Source: Saccopteryx bilineata
Lineage: Eukaryota; Chordata; Mammalia; Chiroptera; Emballonuridae
Assembly (NCBI RefSeq): GCF_036850765.1
Contig: NC_089493.1
Location: 190,791,140-190,855,139, forward strand
Direction: 5' to 3'
Length of the DNA: 64,000 nt
Shown here: positions 49,870-62,489 of the stretch, piece after piece
Numbering within the stretch: the first letter of the stretch is position 1
Layout: each line of letters opens with the position of its first letter
The notes under the pieces: model-generated
What the model was told of the DNA's origin: nothing
The model's input: only the letters and a program-made list of their open reading frames with translations
The model's database searches: none
Translations under genes and position numbers: made by a program

Positions 49870-50060
49870 GACTTGGGGTTTCATTCCTGGTTCTACCACT
49901 TGGCAGCTGCACAACATTGGGCCAGTCATGTAATGTCTTTGGCTTATTAGCCCCGTGTGTGAAATGGGGCTAAGCCTTCTGTGGTTATTCTGAAGATTGA
50001 ATAACTATAGGACATCTGCCACACGACTGGTAAAAGTTCAATAAATGGACTCTCAATTTC
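49870..50060 (+). repeat. MIR SINE
   Basis: GGTTCTACCACTTGGCAGCT, GCCCCGTGTGTGAAATGGGG. Confidence 0.8.
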
Positions 50061-50814
50061 CGTCGTGGTAATGGCTGTCTTCCTACACCCCCCGCCTGCC
50101 AAGATGTCCCCCCCTCCCCCCAGGATCAGGAATGCGGCTCAGACAGCCCAGACTTTCTCCTCATTGTAGATTCTTTGATTTGTATAATTCTCTGATAGAG
50201 CTCTGATCTGGGATTCTTCCTCCAACCTTCTCTGAGTATTTTGACTTTAACCACAAAAGCAAACTCAAGGCCTTGCTGTATAACCCTCACCAAGCCCTTC
50301 TTGGCCCTGCCCAGCAGGCAGAGTGGAGTCCCAGGTGTCAGCACCCCAGCCAGCCCCCATCCCGTCCTGTGACTGCACAGCCTCCACTAATCCCCTGTGC
50401 AAACTCCGCTCTGCCGGAAGGAGAAACCTACCACCTGCTCCCGGACCCTATCAAAGCCGGCTGTCCCGGGGGAGAAAGTGACATTTTGCACAAGTCAATG
50501 TTTATCTTCGCGTTGTAGAAAAGAAAATTTAAATATTGACCAGAAGTGGAACCACGTACACTGCTGGCGGTCTCCATTTCTGCAAGCGGGTGGGGCTCTG
50601 CGGCCATCCTCAGATGATCAGCGGGACTGTCAGATCCTTCCTGAGAGATTATTTACGAAAGGAGCCCTTAGAGGTTGAGGAAATGAAAAACAGCTCATTA
50701 TTTTTCTCCTGAGCTAGAGGTGTGAAAGATATTTTTCACAAAAACTAATGAAGCCCAACCCGACGGGTCAGGAACCCACCTGAACCTCCAGTGGCCACAT
50801 CCCTGCTCCTGCCT

Positions 50815-50945
50815 TTGAACTTTTCGGAGCCTCAGTGTTCTTATCTGCAGGTTGGGGATAAAACTAATACCCAGCTCTTAGAGTTTCTGTTGAGAATCAG
50901 CAAGAAGAGTCGCCTGGAATGCTTAGCACCGTCTCCAACACCTCG
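50815..50945 (+). repeat. MIR-like sequence
   Basis: GAGCCTCAGTGTTCTTATCT, GGATAAAACTAATACCCAGC. Confidence 0.65.
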
Positions 50946-51874
50946 TCGGCAGTCAGAAATATTCCCTGTTAGTATTACTCACCTCCTGGCGGACAGAGAG
51001 GTGCTTATTCGAAGCCAGAAGCTAACCGGTCTCTCCTCGTCCGGGCCGGTCATCCTCGGTCCCGGCAGCAGCCCTTCCGCACCCGCCTGGAAGCGAGGGT
51101 CCCACGGGGAGAGGAGAAACGAGACGCAGGCCATCCTCCTGTATTCCGTCTGCCCGGGAATAGTTCTAGAAGTGGGGAGGGACCTGGAAGGCCAAAGACC
51201 ATATGTGATCTGGGGCCTGGATCTCATCCAGCCGGTTCCATATGTGAAAGAGGACCTGTCACAAGAGGCACTCCGTAACATCGTTCTTAAAGGACGGAAT
51301 GAAAGTCCAGTTCTGTGTGCGCTGACGGGAAGCGTCGGCCTCCTGCTTCTGACGGGCTTTGTGCTGAACACAAACCTGTTCGGGGGTTCACTCCCTCCTG
51401 CCTTGTCTAGCCCCAAGGCGGGGCCAGAGACCCTCCCCCCCTCCTCCCACAGAGAGAGAGCAGTGTCTGCGTGGCCTGGAGAGCTCCACAACTCTCTGTC
51501 ACCGTCACCTAGATTCCACTGTGGGACGCCAAGGAGAGGAGCAGCTGTGTGTCCTTGGCAGGAGCTCACCTGTCAATTCAGAGTTTTAATCTACCCCCAG
51601 GAGATTGTGCGAGCATTAGACAATGAAATGGGCTTAGCTCAGCCTCTGGAACGCAGGAAGAACTCAATACACGGTCATGCCGTTATATATCCCGGCAAGC
51701 TTTCATTTCTATATCCGCCTCCTTTGCCAGATTGTGATCTCCCAGGGGTCAGTGGTTCCCCAGTTTCTAGATCATTACACGTTTAGTGGATCTACGGATG
51801 GGGATGGGATGGTGGATGGGTGGATGACTTCAAACCAATCTGCCCCTTCAGCTAAGACTTGGTTCTTCTAAACC

Positions 51875-51960
51875 TTTGCTTCGCCAACGGCCTCACCTGG
51901 GAGATTGCTAGAAATGCGGACTCTCAAGTCCCAGCCAGATCTGTTGAACCGGCATCGATG
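51875..51960 (+). repeat. MER5-like element
   Basis: CCTCACCTGGGAGATTGCTA, GAAATGCGGACTCTCAAGTC. Confidence 0.7.
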
Positions 51961-52014
51961 GACACAGTGCCCAGGTACTCCCGTGCACATGGAAGTCCAC
52001 AACGCGGGGGACCA

Positions 52015-52150
52015 AACCAGTGGTTCTTAATGTTGCCTGCACATCAGAAGCACCTGGGGAACTTAAGTAGCAAAATACTGCTCCTGGCTGTCCCCCACCA
52101 CCACCACCACCAGAAAAGATACAGAAGCACTGACTCGGGGTAGGCACTGA
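52015..52150 (+). repeat. MER5-like element with CCA array
   Basis: CCAGTGGTTCTTAATGTTGC, GCACATCAGAAGCACCTGGG; a short CCA array lies at 52097-52113. Confidence 0.7.
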
Positions 52151-52689
52151 GCTTTGTAAAACCCCCCTGGGGAGTGGAACATGTGGCCAGAGAACCAGTG
52201 GTCCGGCTCTGAAGTGCAGTCCGCCCTGGGAGGCTGTGGGAGACAACACCCTCAACACGGGGGTCGCGTTGTTTCCAGCGGGAAGCGGGGCTGGACGTGG
52301 CCGTTTCCGAAGGAGCCAGGCACAGCTGTGACTGAGCCAGACAGGCCTCAATCAAAGGGCAATGTGCATCTCTCTCTGAGAGCCAGGGAACAGGTGCTTC
52401 TCCGTGCTTCTCCCGCTGAGAAGATGGATTTGTCTGATCACAGCCACCGTTCCTTGCAGCCTGGTTTGGCTTCTGGAAGGATATGACCCCACCACCACCA
52501 CCGCCACCAAATCCTTGCCTTTCTCGCCTCTCCCCTCCCAGGAGCTCTTGGGACTTAAGCTGCCGCGGGAGAGTAGGCAGAGACAGACAGCCTGGGCGAT
52601 GCCCCTCCGCGGCTCCGCCAGACGCCTGAGGACACGCCGAGGTGTTTCTCTGCAGGAAGATATGGAACGGAGATTGTCTGGATTCCCGA

Positions 52690-52860
52690 AGTCGCCACTC
52701 ACTACCTGAGTGATAGTGGGAAGGTCATTTAATCTTTCTGAGCCTTGGTTTCCTCAAGTGTAAAATGAGGACAGTATTCTTTATTGATCAGCATTACCTG
52801 ATTACTTCTTAAGAACAGGATCCAGTACAGAACAAGTGACTAATAAGAGGTAGTCATTAA
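52690..52860 (+). repeat. MIR SINE
   Basis: AGGTCATTTAATCTTTCTGA, GTTTCCTCAAGTGTAAAATG. Confidence 0.8.
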
Positions 52861-52933
52861 TCAAAATTTTAATCCACCTGTTTCTTCCTACCTAGCCTGT
52901 GGGCTGACTGAGGGTAGGTAGGATTCTTTTTGG

Positions 52934-52934
<1 letters not shown>

Positions 52935-53014
<80 letters not shown>
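52935..53014. repeat. Poly-A run joined to a TA array
   Basis: About 30 A are directly followed by about 25 TA units, ending at the left edge of the first mariner copy. Confidence 0.95.
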
Positions 53015-53016
<2 letters not shown>

Positions 53017-54255
53017 TGTCCATTTCTATCACAACAAGTTTCAACACATAAGCACATGTTTATTTGGCACATATGTGCCTCTCTATTTTTATCACTTAAT
53101 GTATACATACTGATGTAGCAAATTAACTAAAACAAAGTTGATTCACGTTAGTCTTATGTGTGAAGCGATAGTGTACCCATGGCTACTGATAAAGTTCATT
53201 TACGCCACTGTATTTTCACGAATTTCAACAAGGAAGAAATGCTACAGAAGCATGTGGAAATTTATTGAAAGTGTTTGGTGAAGGTACAGTTTCTGATAGG
53301 ACATGCAGAAGATGGTTTGAAAAATTCAAAACAGGTGATTTCGACCTTTCTGATAAGCCATGTTCTGGGTGACCATCTTTGATCGATGACGATGTTGTTA
53401 AGAGCTCCATGTTGGAGCAAGATCCCTTTCTGACAACATCAGAGATCGCAGAAAGGCTTAATTCAGCTCAGCAAACCATTTCGGACCATATTTGGAAGAT
53501 AGGATTGGTATGGAAATATTCAAGATGGGTGCCACATGAATTAAGTCAGAAGAATTTGGATGATCGAGTTGTCATATGCACATCTCTGCTTGCTCGGAAC
53601 AAAATTGAGCCCTTCTTGAACCGGATGATAACTGGGGATGAAAAGTGTATTACCTACAAAAACATCGTAAGGAAAAGGGCATATGTGAACCCGGAAAACT
53701 TAGCCCTTCCACCTCTAAACCAAATTTGACTCTGAATAAGAGAATGTTGTGTATATGGTGGGACATTCGAGGACCAATACATTATGAGCTTTAAAAACTG
53801 AACGAAAAGCTCAATTCGGAGAAGTATTGTCAGCAACTGGATAATTTAAAGACAGCAGTCCAAGAAAAGAGGCCAGCGATGTTCAATAGGAAGAACATCA
53901 TACTGCATCATGATAATGCCAGGCCACATGCTGCTTTGAGGACTCGTCAAAAAATTGCAGAACTAGGCTGGGAAATTCTGTCACATCCACCATATTCCCC
54001 GGACTTAGCACCCTCCGACTATCACTTGTTTTTGTCCTTACAAAATTTTTTGAAGGGCAAAAAATTAAAAAATGAAGATGATATCAAACAAGCACTGGTT
54101 CAATTTTTCACATCAAAAGATAAAACATTTTTCAAAAATGGGATATACACATTGCCCTCATGCTGGCAAGAAATCATTAATAATGCAATTATATTATTTA
54201 ATAAAGTTTATTGACGGTAAGAAAAATTTGTATTTTGTTTTATTCCAAAACCGTT
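53015..54255 (+). mobile_element. Mariner (Tc1/mariner, DD34D) element, decayed copy 1
   Basis: The 5' non-coding part (53015-53178) leads to an ATG at 53179 and a damaged transposase reading frame. N-terminal helix-turn-helix DNA-binding sequence lies around 53240-53520 (for example RWFEKFKTGDFDLSDKP); a TGDEK segment (about 53632) holds the first catalytic Asp. The region from about 53879 reads HDNARPHAALRTRQKIAELG and later YSPDLAPSDYHLF, with 34 residues between the second and third Asp, the mariner DD34D signature. A frame break near 53220, an in-frame TGA near 53371, a frame shift near 53728 and a TAA near 53790 make it non-functional. The 5' end is cut at a TA array. Confidence 0.9.
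53179..54214 (+). pseudogene. Mariner transposase pseudogene
   Basis: Transposase remnant of copy 1, in at least three reading-frame pieces: 53240-53370 (HTH half), 53379-53729 (second HTH and TGDEK catalytic region) and 53735-54214 (HDNARPH and SPDLAPSDYHLF catalytic region, ending LFNKVY and TGA). The frame break near 53220 is also in copy 2, so it predates the pair or was copied with it. The Trp usually next to GDEK is Cys. A cut-and-paste enzyme that inserts at TA; inactive here. Confidence 0.85.
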
Positions 54256-54300
54256 TTTAGGTTAGGTTTTGGAACGGTTTTATTCCAAAACCGTTTTTGG
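54238..54300. repeat. Nested hairpins at the mariner-mariner junction
   Basis: GGTTTTGGAA and TTCCAAAACC (54274 region) form a perfect 10-bp stem around an 8-base loop; the unit TTTATTCCAAAACCGTTTTT occurs twice in direct orientation, about 40 bp apart. It marks where two mariner 3' ends meet. Confidence 0.8.
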
Positions 54301-54880
54301 AATAAAACAAAATGCAAATTTTTCTTACCGTCAATAAACTTTATTAAATAATATATTTCCACACCAATCCTATCTTCCGAATATGGTCCGAAATGGTTTG
54401 CTGAGCTGAATTAAGCCTTTCTGCGATCTCTGATGTTGTCAGAAAAGGATCTTGCTCCAACATGGTCTTAACAACATCTTCATTGATCAAAGATGGTCGC
54501 CCAGAACGTGGCTTATCAGAAAGGTCGAAATCACCTGTTTTGAATTTTTCGAACCATCTTCTGCATGCCCTATCAGAAACTATACCTTCACCAAACACTT
54601 TCAATAAATTTCCACATGCTTCTGTAGCATTTCTTCCTTGTTGAAATTTGTAAAAATACAGTGGCGTAAATGAACTTTATCAGTAGCCATGGGTACACTA
54701 TCACTTCACATATAAGACTAACGTGAATCAACTTTGTTTTAGTTAATTTGCTACGTCAGTATGTATACATTAAGTGATAAAAATAGAGAGGCACACATGC
54801 ACCAAATAAACATGTGCTTCCGTGTTGAAACTTGTTGTGATAGAAACGGACAGAACTTTCCGGTAGACCATATAAATATA
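54275..54880 (-). mobile_element. Mariner element, internally deleted copy 2, inverted to copy 1
   Basis: On the minus strand it starts with the 5' end near 54870 (TTCTGTCCGTTTCTATCACA), has ATG near 54692, and reads VFGEGIVSDRACRRWFEKFK to IGLVWKY, then jumps to the last ~60 bp of the element. The deletion removes about 670 bp of the catalytic half; the join is at about 54354, at a short ATAT match present on both sides. Over about 355 aligned bases it differs from copy 1 at 12 positions and one 3-base indel by eye. Confidence 0.88.
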
Positions 54881-54934
54881 TATATTTAATTTTATATCTT
54901 TCTCCCATCCTTGCCCCAAGCAATGCCTATCTAG

Positions 54935-55240
54935 CATAGTGCTTAACAACTAACAGGAGCATAGGGAATGTAACATTTTTTTATTTTTGTTTTTAAATTG
55001 TAGGTTATTACTTTGACAATGCATGTAAAATTTTTCAAATAATAGATGCACACATTTAGACTGAAAAAACACGCACTGTCTTCCTCTATTCCCCCACCGA
55101 GACCCCTTATCAGAAGCAACCACGATGACGAATTTGGTGTCTGTCCTTCCTGACCACGCCCTGCAGGTGTATAAATGCCCAGAGACGCCCAACACGACAC
55201 AGATGGGCCTTTCCACCTGTAAACAGTGTTTCGTGGTTGA
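54935..55240 (-). mobile_element. Old L1-like fragment, antisense
   Basis: TTGTAGGTTATTACTTTGAC, AATGCATGTAAAATTTTTCA and CCCCACCGAGACCCCTTATC resemble antisense L1M or related 3' sequence. Confidence 0.5.
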
Positions 55241-55254
55241 AAATGCAGTTGCCA

Positions 55255-55450
55255 AAGTGTGTTTAAAGCCAGACTGTTGGTAGTTATCAACCGCGTGACC
55301 TTGGACAAGTTAGTTGACCTTGCTGTGACTTAGTTTCCCCACCTGCAAACACCCCCTCTCACGAGACCACAATGAAAAGTCAAATGAGTTAAGATCTGTA
55401 CGACGGTCCCAATACTGCGTGGGGCACGATAGGCTCTGTGTGAGTTGATT
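55255..55450 (+). repeat. MIR SINE
   Basis: CGCGTGACCTTGGACAAGTT, CTTAGTTTCCCCACCTGCAA. Confidence 0.8.
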
Positions 55451-55459
55451 AAATAAAAA

Positions 55460-56285
55460 AACAATTATTATTCAGAGACGCACACTTCTCAACGATATAT
55501 TTTGTGGAGCTTTTTGAGTCGGAACATATTGATCTCTTGGACTTTTTCATGGCTTTATAGAATTATAGTTTGTGAATGTGCTCAAATTTATTTAACCATT
55601 TGCATATTGATGGAAATTTGAAATAGCTCTATTTCATTATGACATAATTTATAAGTATTATAAATATATCCTTGCATACTTTTTTTTTTTTTTGTATTTT
55701 TCTGAAGTTGGAAACGGGGAGGCAGTCAGACAGACTCCCGCATGCGCCCGACTGGGATCCACCTGGCATGCCCACCAGGGGGTGATGCTCTGCCCATCTG
55801 AGCCTTTGCTCTGTTGCAACCAGAGCCATTCTAGCGCCTGAGGCAGAGGCCATAGAGCCATCCCCAGCGCCCAGGCCATCTTTGCTCCCATGGAGCCTTG
55901 GCTGTGGGAGGGGAAGAGAGAGACAGAGAGGAAGGAGAGGGGGAGGGGTGGAGAAGCAGATGGGCGCTTCTCCTGTGTGCCCTGGCCGGGAATCAAACCC
56001 GGAACTCCTGCACGCCAGGCTGACGCTCTAGCACTGAGCCAACCGGCCAGGGCCAATCCTTGCATACTTCTGAGACTACGTCTGTACAACAGATTCCCCG
56101 AAGCAGAATTGTTGGGTCAAGGGATGTGTGCGTTTGCGATTTTGACACTGTGAAAAATTGCTACCCAAGAAGTTGTCCTGCTTTAACTCCCAATGCAGTG
56201 GTATAAAAGTGACCATTTCCCTGCACTATTGCCCACACTAGAAATTGATTTTCATTTTTTCCCATTTTGACGGTGGGGGTGAGTA
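55460..56285 (-). mobile_element. Old L1 fragment, antisense, interrupted by a SINE
   Basis: TTTAACCATTTGCATATTGA on the left, GAAGCAGAATTGTTGGGTCA and TTTTTCCCATTTTGACGGTG on the right are continuous L1 antisense sequence once the SINE is removed. Confidence 0.7.
55682..56055 (-). mobile_element. Rhin-1-like SINE with 14-bp TSD, nested in L1
   Basis: ATCCTTGCATACTT flanks the element exactly (55668-55681 and 56056-56069). Left part TGTATTTTTCTGAAGTTGGA; right part AATCAAACCCGGAACTCC and GAGCCAACCGGCCAGGGCC. One of the best preserved full-length copies. Confidence 0.92.
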
Positions 56286-56427
56286 ATTACAGCTGACCCC
56301 TAAAGACGTCGCGGATTTGAATTGCGCAGGTCAGTTGAACTGCAGTCCGTTGAGCTGCTGTATATGGGCAAATAAGTGTATTAAATGAATAAGGGAACAA
56401 AGTGAGCCAATGAACCAGGGCCACTGA

Positions 56428-58603
<2,176 letters not shown>

Positions 58604-58644
58604 AATTTCTACAAAGATAACAACCGGGAAGAGATGTACATAAG
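58604..58644 (+). CDS. DOCK2: DOCK2 coding exon (window exon 9, 41-bp micro-sized exon)
   Basis: The acceptor is TTCCTTCCCTACCTAG and the donor ATAAG|GTAAGA. At 41 bp this is the smallest exon here: 13 codons NFYKDNNREEMYI plus two bases of an Arg codon completed by exon 10. It is too short to stand out as an open reading frame and was found by extending the protein between exons 8 and 10. NFYKDNNREEMYIRYLYKL joins without a gap and is DOCK2-like; DOCK1 has NFYKEIEREEMYIRYLYKL as remembered. Confidence 0.95.
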
Positions 58645-58679
58645 GTAAGATTTTTGTTTTCTAAAGCCCAGACCTGCTG

Positions 58680-58915
58680 TGTCACTCTCCTGCTCAATAT
58701 TCATCGATGGCTCCCTACTGTCTACGGGATAGAATTTAAATTCACCTTCTGGGCACTCGGGCCATCTGTGTTCTGATTCCTATCACTCCCCCCCAGGTTC
58801 AACTCTGTCCGTCTCCTCTAATCAGCCCCCAAACCCGCTTGGGGTCCTCTGAGCCGCCCTGCTGTGTTGTGATAACCACACACTGTGCATTCCTTACCCA
58901 CCTTGCAGAGTGAGC
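58680..58915 (+). repeat. L2-like fragment
   Basis: ATTCATCGATGGCTCCCTAC, GGATAGAATTTAAATTCACC and GCATTCCTTACCCACCTTGC. Confidence 0.7.
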
Positions 58916-59195
58916 TGGTGAATTTCACTTGTACATGCTGCAAAGCTGGTACACGAAGTCCAGGTCCTGGGTTTGTATGGCGTGTGGTCAGATCACTGGC
59001 AGCCCAGTTTCAAAGGGAGACAAAAAAAAAATGTTGTGATGCACGATGCCACTTTCTTACAGGCATTTAAAAGACATTATTTGAACATCTCATGAAGGCA
59101 TTTTGGGGAGGGATGTTTCCCCAGAGCAAAGAACTCCCTTGCCGGTTTTTCTCAGAATCTCATATTTTTTTTCTTCAAAGTTAAAAAAAAAATTA

Positions 59196-59570
59196 TTCTT
59201 TCTTATTTATTTATTTATTTATTTATTTATTGCATTTCTCCGAAGCTGGAAATGGGGAGAGACAGCCAGACAGACTCCAGCATGCGCCCGACCGGGATCC
59301 ACCCGGCACGCCCACCAGGGGGCGACGCTCCACCCCTCCGGGTGTTGCTCCGTCACGACCGGAGCCCCGGAGCCATCCCCAGCGCCTGGGCCATCTTTGC
59401 TCCAATGGAGCCTTGGCTGCGGGAGGGGAAGAGAGAGACAGAGAGGAAGGAGAGGGGGAGGGGTGGAGAAGCAGATGGGCGCCTCTCCTGTGCGCCCCGG
59501 CCGGGAATCGAACCCGGGACCCCTTGCACGCCAGGCCGACGCTCTACCACTGAGCCAACCGGCCAGGGCC
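59196..59570 (-). mobile_element. Rhin-1-like SINE, antisense to DOCK2
   Basis: ATTT units at the tail, then TGCATTTCTCCGAAGCTGGA; right side CGGGAATCGAACCCGGGACC and GAGCCAACCGGCCAGGGCC. Part of the central block is deleted relative to the copies at 16901 and 39334. Confidence 0.88.
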
Positions 59571-59800
59571 ACTCTTATTTTTATTCATTACAGAAATAAT
59601 ACATATCACTACCTTAAAAATACTCATAAAATACAAGCAAAACAAACCGAAAAAAAATGAAATAACCTGCCATAATCCATACATGTTCCCTGACCCTTTC
59701 ACATCTATATAGAGATTGAATTCTATGCACGCATATTTTTTGCAAAAAAAAAAAAAAGTAAGGGATTATATTGCTTATAATTTATCCTTTGCTTGACAAG
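59571..59800 (-). repeat. Old L1 or related 3' sequence
   Basis: CATTACAGAAATAATACATA, then ACATCTATATAGAGATTGAA; a poly-A interruption of 14 bases near 59744. Confidence 0.45.
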
Positions 59801-61078
59801 AATTCCATGTCTTTATGAGCCAAGACCCTGCAGAGCGGAGTTGACCCTCAGGTTAACGAGCACAGCTCCTTCAAAGCTCTCAACTCAGAGTCTGAACTCA
59901 CCGCAGTCTGCTGTTACTGCAGACATTTCCACGTGCTTTTAGCATTATTCCAGAAGCAGGAACTATCACTTGGGAAAAGGGTCGTTTTCGTAGGTTGTCC
60001 TGAGCTTGGAGAGTATATATCACATCCCTGGATGGGACTTACTGGAGTAGCACAAAGCTTGGGGGTTCGCAAGGCCTGGGGTCCTCCCCTTGTTTTTCTG
60101 TGACCCGGGCTGTGTCACCCTGTGTCTCCGGGCTGTCAGATGTTTTCATTTTACCTCCTCTTCTGGGGGTTACAAGAGAGGCTGTGGGTAAAGTGCCTGG
60201 CACACGGTCCCCTCCCCCTCCCCCCAGCCTCTCCCCCTCTCCTCCCCGTTTTAGAAACGCAGACGGCATGGCGGCTCCTAGCTCTCCGTGAGCTTCGGAG
60301 ACTTGAGTCCGATCGTAACCTAGGAAAGCCACGTTCGCCTAAACCAGGCGTTGTAAACAGGACGTCCTCCGAAAACCTGTTCTGTTTTGCGAGCATCGCG
60401 CTGAAAAACGTTTTTAGTTGTTCGCCAAATTTTTTTAAAATCTCGAGATTTCTTTTTTCACAAAAATCATAATTTCCCGCTTCTCCTTAAAAACTCAGAA
60501 GGTAGGGCAACCCTGGGCCCTCCTCCTGTCCTGACAGCTGGTGGTGGCAGCCCGTTTAGACAGGGCAGGAGAGCTGTGGTCACAACGTTGTCTCTGCTTC
60601 CCCACCGAGCATCACCAGTGCATCTCGCTGAGCTGCCTGCCTGGCATCCGTAGGTGTTTGAGTTTGAATCCCAGGTCGGGCCCATCAGGCTATCTTGCTT
60701 TGGGCTCTGTGGCTGATCACCAAACTCCTGAGCTGACGAAGGAGAGGAGAGGGTGTGTTGGCGAATTAAGGAGTTGAGAGGAGCAGGGAAGCCCTCCTTC
60801 TGACTGCTCTGTCCAAGGGCTTTGAAGCCAGCCATCATGGACCCAAGAGGCCAGGGATGGGCCGGGCAAGACAAGGTGGGGTTCACACAATTACGTAGGG
60901 GTTTCTAAAGGTGGGCCACAGTCTTAGTACTCCCTACCTGCAGTCCGTGCGCAAGTGCACTGATAACTCTCATCAGCAGAAAGTTAAGAGAGGGAGGAGG
61001 GTGGAAAGGCCATGATTGTAGAAGCAGAAATAGATTTATTGGGAGAATGAATTGATACACTGTATAAAGCACCCACTT

Positions 61079-61102
61079 GATGAATGAATGAATGAATGAA
61101 TG
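61079..61102. repeat. TGAA tetranucleotide array
   Basis: Six TGAA units. Confidence 0.9.
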
Positions 61103-61119
61103 ATCTATCTCAGCTGCTC

Positions 61120-61420
61120 CCCACACATCTCCTCACCGTCAGGTCCCAGCCCAACTGTCACACTATGGACACCCTTCTGGAAGCCCCGCCTGGATGAATC
61201 CTGCTGTCCTAGGGCTGTAGACCCCCTTCCACAACATCCATCACAGCTAGATTTTGGCAGTTAATTTACTTGATTATTTGATTGACATTTGCCCACTTTC
61301 CCTAGACTACAAATTCCAGATCCTGAGCACTGTGTCTACTTTTGTCACCACATGTCTCCAGGGGTGACCCAGGGACAGCCTGTGTGCTCCACTAGACTCT
61401 GCTGATTGAGTAAACAAAGG
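61120..61420 (+). repeat. L2-like fragment
   Basis: CTTCTGGAAGCCCCGCCTGG, ACTACAAATTCCAGATCCTG and CTGCTGATTGAGTAAACAAA. Confidence 0.55.
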
Positions 61421-62489
61421 AGCAAAAGGTCACTAGGCTGCCCTGACTCGTTAGTTATCAGAGACCCACTAGTTGACCTTTGCCTCCCCCAAACCATTGC
61501 CAGGCCCCGCGCTGAGGTCAGGCAGCCTACATCTGGCTCGCCGGCCATGAATTATGTGGCCCGGGGTATTAAAGGCTAGCCCCTCTTTTGGTGGCGTTCT
61601 GTGCCAAAAGATTTCTTCTAACAGGAACCAAAGCCTGAGCATTGAGATCTGCTTCGAGAGCAGGTGCTTCAGAGGTCCCCTCGCGCCCTGTAGTTCGACA
61701 GTCAGGGCAGGATCTTGGTCTGACGACAGGCAGCGCCCTTCCTCTCGGAGGAAGGACCCAAGGACATCGCATCTCAGCATCTTCCCTTTACCACAGTGTT
61801 AAGCGTGGCGTGCTCCTGATGACACACAAGTCAGCAAAGCGGTGGCCCTCTGGCTCTGAGTTCTGTTTCCGGCAGTGGCAGGAGGAAATGTCTTGTAGAA
61901 AGACCGAGTCCACAGCGGTAACAGATAAGGACCACTGCTGCTCAGTGCTGGCTCCGGGCTGACCACTTCCGGCGCAAACTCGCCTTCATCAGCGGCGATG
62001 CTAACTGTCCGTTTTTGAGCCTTCACACGTGGTGTGCTTGGCTCTTCGTACGCCCGGAGGTAGTCTGTGAGCATTGCCACCTTACAGATGAGCAAAGGAA
62101 GACACCGAAAAGTTCATTCCCTGAATTCACTGCCCCTTAACACCTAGCAGGTATCAAGTATCTAAGAATTGACCAGAGCTCCCTTCTTTTGTTCCTGTCC
62201 TGTCCTCTCCTGCCCTCAACACCCCTCACCTGTAGAGCCGTCCCAGGGATCAGAGCTGGAACATCACGTTGTGTAGGGACGGAAGGCGAGGATGTGATTA
62301 TTGTTGAACAGCAGATTCTCCTTACTGGCAGCCCCAGGCCCCGGAGTGACTATCCGGCCTCTAAACCCGGTCCACTCCGTCTTCTTAACCGCAGATCCCG
62401 TCTACCCAGAGACCACGGGCGAGGGCAGGCGCTGCCCGTTGCCGGGCGGCGGCTTGTTCGTGCTCTTGGAACAGGACAAGGATTAGGAC

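Noticed and set aside
50979..51569. A 196-aa protein on the minus strand
   Set aside because: It is the shadow of the frame above and has no recognisable family.
50791..51786. A 331-aa protein gene on the + strand
   Set aside because: It begins in a MIR, has no recognisable domain, signal or splice context, and lies in a GC-rich stretch. Reported only as an observation.
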